NCBI RefSeq assembly: GCF_022479115.1
Contig: NZ_CP092497.1
Span: forward strand, 620,001 to 684,000
Length of the DNA stretch: 64,000 nucleotides
Reading direction: 5' to 3'
Source: Amycolatopsis sp. EV170708-02-1
Lineage (GTDB): Bacteria > Actinomycetota > Actinomycetes > Mycobacteriales > Pseudonocardiaceae
Below, piece by piece: positions 28,042-35,642 of this stretch. The notes beneath the pieces were generated by a model, which made no database searches, was not told the DNA's origin, and saw only the letters and a list, made by a program, of their open reading frames with translations. The translations under genes were made by a program, and so were the position numbers. Each line of letters starts with the position of its first letter. Position 1 is the stretch's first letter.

Positions 28042-29013
28042 ATGCCCGCGGCAGTGCAGATCCGGCGAACCGGTGGCCCCGAAGTCCTTGAGCTGTCGGA
28101 AGTCGAGGTCGGCGAACCCGGTTCCGGCGAACTGCTCGTGGACGTCGCCGCGGCGGGCGTCAACTACATCGACACCTATCACCGCGAGGGCATCTACCCG
28201 GTCGACACGCCGTTCGTCCTGGGCATGGAGGGCGCCGGCACGGTGGCGGCGGTCGGCGCGGACGTGACCGGTTTCGCCGTCGGCGACCGGGTCGCCTGGC
28301 AGGGTTCGCTGGGCAGCTACGCCCAGCGTCGTCTGGTTCCGGCGACGATCGCGGTGAAGATCCCGGACGGCGTGTCCGAGGAGACCGCCGCCGCGACGAT
28401 GCTCCAAGGGATCACCGCGCACGCGCTGATCGCCTCGACCTACGAGGTCAAGGCCGGTGACGACGTGCTCATCCACGCCGCGGCGGGTGGTATGGGCCTG
28501 CTGCTGGTCCAGCTGGCGAAGGCCCGCGGTGCCCGGGTGATCGGCACCGTCTCCACCGAAGAGAAGGCCGGACTCGCCAAGCAGGCGGGCGCGGACGACG
28601 TCATCCGTTACGACCAGGTCGACTTCGCCGAGGCGACCCGGGACCTCACCGGCGGCAAGGGCGTCGACGTGGTCTACGACGGCGTCGGCAAGTCCACTGT
28701 GGACGGCAGCCTGGCGAGCCTGAAGATCCGCGGCCTGCTCGCCCTCTACGGTGCGGCCAGCGGTCCGGTGCCGCCGATCGACCCGCAGCTGCTCAACCGC
28801 AGCGGCTCGGTGTACCTCACCCGCCCGACCTCCGCGCACTACGTGCTCACGCGCGAGGAACTGGAGTGGCGCGTGAACGAACTGTTCACCGCCGTCCAGG
28901 ACGGCTCGCTGACCATCCGGATCGGCGGCCGCTACCCGCTGGCCGACGCGCGCCAGGCGCACGAAGACCTCCAGGGGCGCCGCACCACCGGCAAGCTCCT
29001 GCTGATCCCGTGA
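28042..29013 (+). CDS. qor: Quinone oxidoreductase, zinc-free MDR family
   Basis: 323-aa NADPH:quinone reductase of the zeta-crystallin type. It has the N-terminal GroES-like domain with NYIDTYHREGIYP, the Rossmann motif AAAGGMGLLLVQLAK (around residue 150) and the C-terminal GRYPLADARQAHEDLQGRRTTGK signature. The zinc-binding residues of alcohol dehydrogenases are absent. Counterpart of M. tuberculosis Rv1454c, also between ctaA and ctaB. GTGA overlap couples it to the GNAT gene. Confidence 0.94.
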   Translation: MPAAVQIRRTGGPEVLELSEVEVGEPGSGELLVDVAAAGVNYIDTYHREGIYPVDTPFVLGMEGAGTVAAVGADVTGFAVGDRVAWQGSLGSYAQRRLVPATIAVKIPDGVSEETAAATMLQGITAHALIASTYEVKAGDDVLIHAAAGGMGLLLVQLAKARGARVIGTVSTEEKAGLAKQAGADDVIRYDQVDFAEATRDLTGGKGVDVVYDGVGKSTVDGSLASLKIRGLLALYGAASGPVPPIDPQLLNRSGSVYLTRPTSAHYVLTREELEWRVNELFTAVQDGSLTIRIGGRYPLADARQAHEDLQGRRTTGKLLLIP

Positions 29014-29537
29014 CGAACCTCTGGCCGGAGGAGGTCCGGCTCACCGGTGAGGGACTCGTCCTGCGGGAGTGGGCCGAGGACGACATCGCGTTCATGCCGG
29101 GGCTGTTCGACAACCCGGCCGTCGCGCGGTTCACGCCGCTGCCCTCCCCGTTCGACGAGGTGGCGGCGAAGGCGCACTATGAGAAGTACGTCACCCGTCG
29201 CGCGGAGGGCACGGGGCTGCGGCTCGCCATCACGGACGACGGCGGCGAACCGCTCGGCGAGGTGGTGCTGTTCCTGAACGAGGATGCGGCCGAACTCGGG
29301 TACGCCGTCGGCCCCGCCCACCGCGGGCGCGATCTGGCGGCACGGTCCCTGCGGGTGCTCACCACGCACGCGCTGGACCTCGGGCTCGGACCGCTCCGGC
29401 TGAAGATCGACGCCGAGAACGCGGCCAGCCAGGCCGTCGCTCGCCGGGTCGGCTACGCCCTGACCGACCTGCCGCCCGAGGCGAAGGTCGAGAAGGGGCT
29501 GGAGATCACGCTGCTCACCTGGGAGTACGCCGGCTGA
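29010..29537 (+). CDS. GNAT family N-acetyltransferase
   Basis: 175 aa, RimJ/RimL-like GNAT: LRLAITDDGGEPLGEVVLFL, then AELGYAVGPAHRGRDLAARSLRVLTTHAL (acetyl-CoA pyrophosphate loop in the G-P-x-H-R-G-R variant) and LKIDAENAASQAVARRVGY. It would acetylate an amine on a protein N-terminus, nucleotide or small molecule. GTG start at 29010 overlaps the qor stop, so it is the second gene of a stress-type operon. Confidence 0.88.
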   Translation: MTNLWPEEVRLTGEGLVLREWAEDDIAFMPGLFDNPAVARFTPLPSPFDEVAAKAHYEKYVTRRAEGTGLRLAITDDGGEPLGEVVLFLNEDAAELGYAVGPAHRGRDLAARSLRVLTTHALDLGLGPLRLKIDAENAASQAVARRVGYALTDLPPEAKVEKGLEITLLTWEYAG

Positions 29538-29542
29538 CCAGG

Positions 29543-29601
29543 AAGTCCGTGAAGGCCTCCTTGAGGGACCCTGGGTCCCTCAAGGAGGCCTTCACGGACT
29601 T
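29543..29601. terminator. Hairpin family D, copy 1: 29-bp bidirectional terminator
   Basis: Perfect 29-bp arms, 29543-29571 and 29573-29601, around a single base (arm begins AAGTCCGTGAAGGCCTCCTT). It lies between the convergent GNAT and cold-shock-fold genes. Its right arm contains the last codons and the TGA stop of the latter gene (29592-29594). Related: 34170-34224 and a decayed copy at 44050-44090. Confidence 0.75.
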
Positions 29602-29840
29602 GCGGCACGGACCCAGAGCGCCCGCAGCCGGAACTCGTCCTGTTCCGCGTGCTCGACGGTCAGCTCGACCTCGTCGCCCACGTCGAGCTTCCGGAATTCT
29701 CCGGGCCCGAAACCCTCCAGCATCGAATAATGGACCCAGATCGGGTCGGCGAAATCGGCCGACCCGACCACTCCCCAGCCGTCGTCCACCAGCCAGGAAC
29801 GAACCCGTCCGCGGTGGACGCGGCCGTCGGAGGTCCCCAT
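29592..29840 (-). CDS. Cold-shock-domain-like small protein
   Basis: 82 aa with a CspA-like OB-fold pattern: GRVRSWLVDDGWGVVGSADFADPIWVHY, then RKLDVGDEVELTVEHAEQDEFRLRALWV. The usual RNP motifs (KGFGFI, VFVHFS) are replaced by WGVVGS and IWVHYS, so it is a diverged member that may bind nucleic acid differently. Start codon overlaps the FKBP stop (TGATG). Its stop codon is supplied by the family-D hairpin, so the C-terminal ASP tail may have been set by the repeat. Confidence 0.8.
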   Translation of the reverse strand: MGTSDGRVHRGRVRSWLVDDGWGVVGSADFADPIWVHYSMLEGFGPGEFRKLDVGDEVELTVEHAEQDEFRLRALWVRAASP

Positions 29841-30412
29841 CAGCCCTTGTCGGTCGGGACACTCACCGCGTCGGTCACGAACACCAGGGTCTCGTTCGGC
29901 GCGATGCCGTTGCCGCCCTGGCCGTAGCCGAGGTCCGGCGGGATGATCAGCAGCCGCCGCGCGCCCTGCTTGATCCCTTCGAGGCCCTTGTCCCAGCCCT
30001 GGATGACCATGCCGGCGCCGAGCGTCAGCTCGAACGGTTCACCGCGGTCGAACGAGCTGTCCAGCTTCTGCTTGTTGGACCAGGTGACCAGCGAATAGTT
30101 CATCTTCAGGTTCGCGCCGGCCTTGGCGCCCTCGCCGGTGCCCGGCTCGAGGTCCTTGGTGATGAGCTTCTTCGGCGGATCGCAGTCGTCCGGGATGGTG
30201 ATGGTCGGCGCCTCGCCGAACTTCCCGGTGGTCTTCACGTCCTCCGCCGTGCATTCCTTGCCCTTGGGGGCGGCCGGAGCCGACGACGCCGCCGACGCGG
30301 GGGCCGCGCCGGAGGACGACTGGACGGAACCTGCGGTGTTCTGCTTTTCGCCACAGGCCGCCAGGGCGAGGACGCCCGCGCCGATGACCACGATCTTGCC
30401 GAATGTGCGCAT
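29840..30412 (-). CDS. FKBP-type peptidyl-prolyl isomerase lipoprotein
   Basis: 190-aa exported protein. Signal with lipobox LALAAC (Cys near residue 21) for membrane anchoring, a Ser/Ala/Pro-rich linker, and a C-terminal FKBP domain (about 85-190): ELTLGAGMVIQGWDKGLEGIKQGARRLLIIPPDLGYG with the key active-site aromatic residues. It would assist folding of secreted proteins at the outer membrane face. I chose ATG 30412, which gives a compact signal peptide; an upstream start at 30457 would add MTLFPRW. Confidence 0.92.
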   Translation of the reverse strand: MRTFGKIVVIGAGVLALAACGEKQNTAGSVQSSSGAAPASAASSAPAAPKGKECTAEDVKTTGKFGEAPTITIPDDCDPPKKLITKDLEPGTGEGAKAGANLKMNYSLVTWSNKQKLDSSFDRGEPFELTLGAGMVIQGWDKGLEGIKQGARRLLIIPPDLGYGQGGNGIAPNETLVFVTDAVSVPTDKG

Positions 30413-30422
30413 GCGGCCGACC

Positions 30423-32744
30423 TTAGCCAAGACCCTCCAGCGCGGGAACAAGGTCACCGGTCTGCACTACGCCCATCCGCCGGGTCGCCCTGGTCAGGGC
30501 CACGTAAAGATCGTTGAGCCCGCGCGGCGACTCGGCGACGACCTCGTCCGGGGCGACCAGCAGGACCGAATCGAACTCCAGCCCCTTCGCCCGCTCGACC
30601 GGCATCACCGACACCCGGTCCCCCGCCTCGCCGAGCGTCTCCGAAAGTGTCGAGACCAACGACGACGGGCACAGCACCGCGACCGTCCCACCGTCCACCG
30701 CGGACAGTTCGGCGCCGACGAGACCGGGCAGTTCCGCGGCGAGATCCGCCGGGTCCACCACCCGCAGCCAAGGCTCGAAACCCGTCTCCCGCACCGAAAC
30801 CGGCGCCTCCAACTCCGGGTTGACGTCGGCGAGCACCCGGGACGCGACGGCCATGATCTCCGCCGGGGTCCGGTAGTTGACGGTCAGTTCTTCGAGGCGC
30901 CAGCGGTCGGCGACGTACGGCGAAAGCGCCTCTCCCCACGACTTCGCCCCACCGGCCGCGCCGGTCTGGGCGACATCGCCGACCAGCGTCATCGACCGGT
31001 TCGGTGACCGGCGCATCAGCAGCCGCCAGTCCATCGCGGTCAGCTCCTGCGCCTCGTCGACGATCACATGCCCGAAGGTCCAGGTCCGGTCCTGGGCGGC
31101 CCGCTGTGCCGCGGTCATCTCGCTGCGGCGCTGCTGACGTTCGGCGAACAGTTCGGCGTCGAGGACGTCGCCCACCCGCAGCAGTTCCTCGTCGACGATC
31201 TCCTCGTCCTGTTCGAGGATGTCGAGCACGCCTTCCGCGTAGGCGCGGTCCTCCCGCTCACGGCGGGCGGCCTCGGCGCGGGCTTCGGTGTCGTCCTCGC
31301 CGAGCAGTTCGGCGAGTTCGTCGAGCAGCGGGACGTCCGACGGGCTCCATTTCGCGTCCGTCGGACTGTAGAGATGCTCACGATCGGTGTCCGACAAGGC
31401 TTTCCCGGCCGCGCTGCGTAGCCGTTCGCGGTCGGCGAACAGCTCGTCGAGCACGATCTCGGGGGTGAGTTTCGGCCACAGCCCGTTGATCGCGGCGGCC
31501 ACGTTCTTGTCCGCCGCGACCTCCGCGCGGATGTCCTGGACATCGCGCGCGTCGAGCAGGTCCTCCCCCAGTTTGCGGGCGGCCTGCCGGGTCAGCGCGT
31601 CGAGGAGGTCCGAGACGAAGATCCGCCGCGCGAGGTTGTGCGGACGGCGCGACCGGCGGGCCCGTGTCCGCGCTTCGGTGCAGGTCTTGCGGTCGAGCAT
31701 GAGGATCTCGCGTTCGAACTCGATCTCCAGCACCGGCTCCGGCACCCGCTGACGGTCGCGGACCGCGTTGGCGAGCACGTCGGCCATCACCGGGCGCCCC
31801 TTGATCTCGGCCGCTTCGCGGGTCACCGGCCCGGCGGCGTCCAGACCCGGGTACAGCTGCCCGATCGTGGCCAGCAGCACCCCGGTCTCGCCCAGCGACG
31901 GCAGGACCTGCCCGATGTAGCGGAGGAACGTGCTGTTCGGCCCGACCACCAGCACGCCGCGCGTGGTGAGCTGCTGGCGATGCGTGTACAGCAGGTACGC
32001 CGCGCGGTGCAGCGCGACGGCGGTCTTGCCGGTGCCCGGCCCGCCCTGCACCACCAGGACGCCGTTCGGCGACGCACGGATGATGCGGTCCTGTTCGGCC
32101 TGGATGGTGGCGACGATGTCGCTCATCTCGCCGGTGCGGCGGCGCTCCAGCGCGGCCAGCAGCGCCGCCTCGCCCGCGAGCCCGAGGTCCTGGCCCTGGT
32201 CGGCGGCGGAGAGGTCGAGGATCTCGTCGTCGACGCCGACGACCTTCCGGCTCAGCGACCGGATGTGGCGACGGCGCCGGACACCTTCGGGCGAGGCGGC
32301 GGTGGCGAGGTAGAAGGGCCGCGCGACCGGCGCGCGCCAGTCGACGAGCAGCGGGCGGTAGTCGTCGTCCTCGTCGAACAGCCCGAGCCGCCCGATGTAG
32401 GTGGTCTCCTCGGCGTGGTCCGGCAGGAAGTCGAGGCGGCCGAAGCACAGGCCCTGCTCGACGGAGCTCAGCTGGGACAGCCTGTCGGTGTAGAGCGTCG
32501 TGGCGACGTCGCGTTCGGTGCGCGCCTGCGGGGTGCCGCCGGTCTGGCGCAGCGTCTCGTCGAGCCTGCGCTGCGCGTCGGCGCGTTCGGTGTCGAGCTT
32601 GCGGTAGAGGGTGGTGACGTACTGCTGCTCGAGCGCGACGTCCTGCTCGAGCGCGTCGAGTTCCCGGTCCGGGGACACGGACAAAAGCAGCCTGCTTTCG
32701 AGAGGTGGGACAGGGGCCGAACGAAGTACAACGGCGCCCTCCAT
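30423..32744 (-). CDS. helD: HelD-like superfamily 1 helicase (RNA polymerase-associated)
   Basis: 773 aa. The N-terminal long coiled coil (about 15-75, DALEQDVALEQQYVTTLYRKL) is the part that enters the RNA polymerase secondary channel in HelD. Then come helicase domains with Walker A QGGPGTGKTAVALHR, motif II VIVDEAQELT, and the C-terminal motif DLYVALTRATRRMGVV. HelD recycles stalled RNA polymerase with ATP, and HelR homologues confer rifamycin tolerance, which would be relevant in a rifamycin-producing lineage (inference). Follows the MFS gene by 4 bp. The exact start among several codons near 32744 is uncertain. Confidence 0.88.
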   Translation of the reverse strand: MEGAVVLRSAPVPPLESRLLLSVSPDRELDALEQDVALEQQYVTTLYRKLDTERADAQRRLDETLRQTGGTPQARTERDVATTLYTDRLSQLSSVEQGLCFGRLDFLPDHAEETTYIGRLGLFDEDDDYRPLLVDWRAPVARPFYLATAASPEGVRRRRHIRSLSRKVVGVDDEILDLSAADQGQDLGLAGEAALLAALERRRTGEMSDIVATIQAEQDRIIRASPNGVLVVQGGPGTGKTAVALHRAAYLLYTHRQQLTTRGVLVVGPNSTFLRYIGQVLPSLGETGVLLATIGQLYPGLDAAGPVTREAAEIKGRPVMADVLANAVRDRQRVPEPVLEIEFEREILMLDRKTCTEARTRARRSRRPHNLARRIFVSDLLDALTRQAARKLGEDLLDARDVQDIRAEVAADKNVAAAINGLWPKLTPEIVLDELFADRERLRSAAGKALSDTDREHLYSPTDAKWSPSDVPLLDELAELLGEDDTEARAEAARREREDRAYAEGVLDILEQDEEIVDEELLRVGDVLDAELFAERQQRRSEMTAAQRAAQDRTWTFGHVIVDEAQELTAMDWRLLMRRSPNRSMTLVGDVAQTGAAGGAKSWGEALSPYVADRWRLEELTVNYRTPAEIMAVASRVLADVNPELEAPVSVRETGFEPWLRVVDPADLAAELPGLVGAELSAVDGGTVAVLCPSSLVSTLSETLGEAGDRVSVMPVERAKGLEFDSVLLVAPDEVVAESPRGLNDLYVALTRATRRMGVVQTGDLVPALEGLG

Positions 32745-32748
32745 CCTC

Positions 32749-33930
32749 TCATTCCCGCACTCGCGCCCGGACCAGGAGGAAGGCGGCGAGGGACAGGACG
32801 GTGGCCACACTCGCCCACACGACGTTCGCGTGGAGCAGCGCGGCGAAGGTGGCCGCGACACCCGCGATGGACTGCGCCACGAACCCGCACAGCGCGACGG
32901 CATACGCGCCGTGCCCGGGCACTTCGCTCACGGCGACGGCCATGCCGCTCGGGAAGAGCGCGGCCTGGCCGAAGGTGATCCCGCAGTAGAGCGCGACGAA
33001 CGTCACGAGCGCGGCCGTGAGCGGGATCGCGGGCAAGAGCCACAAGACGACCGTCAGCAGGCCGGCGCCGGTCATGACCAGCGCGCCCGCGCGCATCAGC
33101 CACGGCGAGCCTTTGCGCCCGGCCAGCCGGTTGACCAGCAGCGCACCGGCGAAGTAGGCCAGTCCGAAGAGGAGGCCGAGGCCGCCGTACTGGTCGACGC
33201 TCAGCCCGAAGTGCCGCTGGAAGACGAACGGCGAGACCTCTTGCAGGAGCACGATCGTCGCGAAGCCGAGTCCGGCCGCGATCGTCGGCCGCAGGAACGC
33301 CGGAACGGCGAGGATCCTGAGGTAGATCCGGACCATTCCGGTCTTCTCCGCGCGGCCCTTGGCGAGCGGGATCGTCAGCGTGCCCAGGACGCAGAGCACG
33401 CCCGCCGCCGTCAGCACCGCGAAACCGCCCTGCCATCCGCCGAGCAGCCCGCCGGCGAACTGCCCGCCGCCGAGTGCTGTGACGAACGCGATGGACAGCA
33501 CCGAAAGCCGTCGGGCTAGCGCGTCGCCGTCGCCGAGGTCCCGCACGACGATACGGGCGACGATGGCCGCCCCTCCGGCACCGATCCCTTGCAGGGAACG
33601 GAGAAGGAGGAGCCACGTGGGTGAGGTGTTGACGATGAGCGCCTCGCTGGCGACGACGAACAGGCCCAGCGACGCCAGCATCGCGGCCCGGCGCCCGAGA
33701 CGGTCGGCCGCCCGGCCCCACAGCACCACCGGCGCCGCCGCGCCGATGACGAACAGCGACACCGAGAGCGCCGCGAAGCTGCGCGACACCGCGAAGTCGC
33801 GTTCGACCATCGGGAGGGAGGGGAGGTAGATCGTCGTCGCCATCTGCGCGGTGAAGACGATCAGGCAGGCGACCGCCATGGTCCCGCGTCCGGCGCGGAC
33901 GGTGGCCGGGCGCTCGGTTGTGCTCGTCAC
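32749..33930 (-). CDS. MFS exporter, Bcr/CflA-like
   Basis: About 393 aa with 12 transmembrane helices. Motif A appears as GRAADRLGRRAAMLASL and motif C region as LLRSLQGIGAGGAAIVAR, typical of drug:H+ antiporters. In-frame GTG codons at 33930 and 33999 are both possible; I prefer 33930 because the longer form adds 23 residues without family character, and neither has a strong ribosome binding site. Co-transcribed with the helD-like gene (4-bp gap), so antibiotic export and polymerase protection may be co-expressed (inference). Confidence 0.88.
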   Translation of the reverse strand: MTSTTERPATVRAGRGTMAVACLIVFTAQMATTIYLPSLPMVERDFAVSRSFAALSVSLFVIGAAAPVVLWGRAADRLGRRAAMLASLGLFVVASEALIVNTSPTWLLLLRSLQGIGAGGAAIVARIVVRDLGDGDALARRLSVLSIAFVTALGGGQFAGGLLGGWQGGFAVLTAAGVLCVLGTLTIPLAKGRAEKTGMVRIYLRILAVPAFLRPTIAAGLGFATIVLLQEVSPFVFQRHFGLSVDQYGGLGLLFGLAYFAGALLVNRLAGRKGSPWLMRAGALVMTGAGLLTVVLWLLPAIPLTAALVTFVALYCGITFGQAALFPSGMAVAVSEVPGHGAYAVALCGFVAQSIAGVAATFAALLHANVVWASVATVLSLAAFLLVRARVRE

Positions 33931-34004
33931 TCCGCCGGAAGGTACCGACGGGTAGCCGGGCTGGGTAGCGCGCTCCAGCAGGTGGGAAGTCGGGCTCACT
34001 TGAC

Positions 34005-34059
34005 GTACATGAAGGCCCCCTTCCTTGCGTCTAGCGCAAGGAAGGGGGCCTTCATGTAC
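34005..34059. repeat. Hairpin family C, copy 2
   Basis: Perfect 25-bp arms 34005-34029 and 34035-34059 with a 5-nt loop (arm begins GTACATGAAGGCCCCCTTCC). It lies upstream of the MFS gene, in a 383-bp stretch (34000-34382) without any gene that holds three to four hairpins. A degenerate one (GGCGTGAAGG at 34068 facing CCCTTCACACGCC at 34101) follows. Confidence 0.7.
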
Positions 34060-34169
34060 TTGGGAAGGCGTGAAGGTCGAGTTTCAGCCGAGGGAAGGGG
34101 CCCTTCACACGCCGCCGCCGTGACTGCTGGGGCTGGTGGTGTTGCAGAACCGCAGGTGGCGATCGAGAA

Positions 34170-34224
34170 GTCCGTGAAGGCCTCCTTCCCTACCTTCAGG
34201 GTAGGCAAGGAGGCCTTCACGGAC
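34170..34224. repeat. Hairpin family D, copy 2
   Basis: 24-bp arms 34170-34193 and 34201-34224 with one mismatch and a 7-nt loop; arm begins GTCCGTGAAGGCCTCCTTCC. Same outer stem sequence as the element at 29543-29601 but different inner stem. Confidence 0.7.
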
Positions 34225-34322
34225 CCTGCGGCCAACGGCCACCCATCTTCAGTAGGCAGCCTTGGCCCTAACCCGAATCGCCACTCACGACCACATGGAC
34301 CGAGCCCCCCACCACCCAGACA

Positions 34323-34374
34323 CGCGTGAAGGCCCCCTCCCCTCGACTCAGCCGGGGAAGGGGGCCTTCACGCG
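34323..34374. terminator. Hairpin family C, copy 3: ctaB terminator
   Basis: Arms 34323-34342 and 34354-34374 (20 bp with one bulged T; arm begins CGCGTGAAGGCCCCCTCCCC) directly downstream of the ctaB stop at 34383. Likely transcription terminator for ctaB. Confidence 0.7.
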
Positions 34375-34382
34375 CTACAAGA

Positions 34383-35363
34383 TCAGAAAGGCAGCCCGAT
34401 GGCGGGAAGCCCGATCGCCGAGTCCACCGCCAGCGCGACGAACACGATCATCAGGTACGTGTTCGACCGGTGGAACAGCGACATCGGCTTGGTCTCCTCG
34501 CCGCGCCGCACCGCCGCGTTCAGGCTGTGCGCGTAGAAGAGGAACCAACCACCGGCGAGCAAAGCGAACGTCGTGTAGATCCAGCTCGTCACCGGGACCA
34601 GCAGGAGCGTCCACGCGACCATCACCCACGAGTAGATGACGATCTGCCGCGCCACGTGCTGCGGGGTGGCGACCACCGGCAGCATCGGCACGCCGGCGCG
34701 CTCGTAGTCCTCGCGGTACTTCATGCCCAGCGCCCAGGTGTGGGGCGGGGTCCAGAAGAAGATGACGCCGAACATCACGAACGCGGGCCACTCGACGGTG
34801 CCGGTGACGGCTGCCCAGCCGATGACGACCGGCATACAGCCCGCGGCGCCGCCCCAGACCACGTTCTGTGACGTACGCCGCTTCAACACCAGCGTGTAGA
34901 CGAAGATGTAGAAGAGGATCGTCACGATCGCGAGGATCGCCGAGAGCAGGTTCACCGTGAAATAGAGCACGACGAACGACAGGACGCCGAGCACGAGACC
35001 GAAGATCAGCGCGCCGCGCCGGGGAACGGATTCCTTCACCAGCGGCCGGCGCTTCGTGCGGTTCATCACCTTGTCGATGTCCGCGTCGATGACGCAGTTC
35101 AAGGCGTTGGCGCTGCCGGCGGCCATGGTGCCACCCACGAGCGTCGCGAGAACCAGCCACGGGGACGGGATTTCCCGGCCCGCCAGGAACATCGCGGGAA
35201 TCGTGGTGACAAGGAGGAGCTCGATCACCCTGGGCTTCGCGAGGGCGGCGTACGCGCCGACGACCTGGCGGATTGTTCGCCGGCCACCGTGCGGTCGTTC
35301 ACCGGTCGGATGTACGGCGCTGGTGCTGTCACTGCGTCCGTGCGCAGCGTTCACCAACGACAT
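34383..35363 (-). CDS. ctaB: Protoheme IX farnesyltransferase (heme O synthase)
   Basis: 326-aa UbiA-superfamily membrane prenyltransferase with about eight to nine transmembrane helices. It attaches farnesyl to heme B giving heme O, the substrate of CtaA. The first Asp-rich motif [20 protein letters not shown] is present and the second lies in [21 protein letters not shown] chose the ATG at 35363, with GGGAG just upstream; the frame extends to 35399. It is divergent from the tkt operon across 279 bp in which I see no further feature. Confidence 0.95.
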   Translation of the reverse strand: MSLVNAAHGRSDSTSAVHPTGERPHGGRRTIRQVVGAYAALAKPRVIELLLVTTIPAMFLAGREIPSPWLVLATLVGGTMAAGSANALNCVIDADIDKVMNRTKRRPLVKESVPRRGALIFGLVLGVLSFVVLYFTVNLLSAILAIVTILFYIFVYTLVLKRRTSQNVVWGGAAGCMPVVIGWAAVTGTVEWPAFVMFGVIFFWTPPHTWALGMKYREDYERAGVPMLPVVATPQHVARQIVIYSWVMVAWTLLLVPVTSWIYTTFALLAGGWFLFYAHSLNAAVRRGEETKPMSLFHRSNTYLMIVFVALAVDSAIGLPAIGLPF

Positions 35364-35642
35364 TTCACTCCCTGCGTCAGTTTTCGGGGCGGGGTCCACC
35401 AGGCTTCCGGGTGATGTGGCGGCCCCGGATCCGGAGTGTTCTGAACCCTTCCCCGATGGTAGACGTGCTGTTTCCAGAGGGTGATCGCGGGTCCTCGACC
35501 GGCCGAACCATTAGGCTGGCCGCGGTAGCTCGCGGCGTGCCCCTGCGAACGGCCCGGAGCAGGAATATCGTCCCTTCCGGATCGATTGAGATTAGTAGCG
35601 GTACCCGTGGGCTATCCACGAGGGAAGAGAAGCCACAACCTG

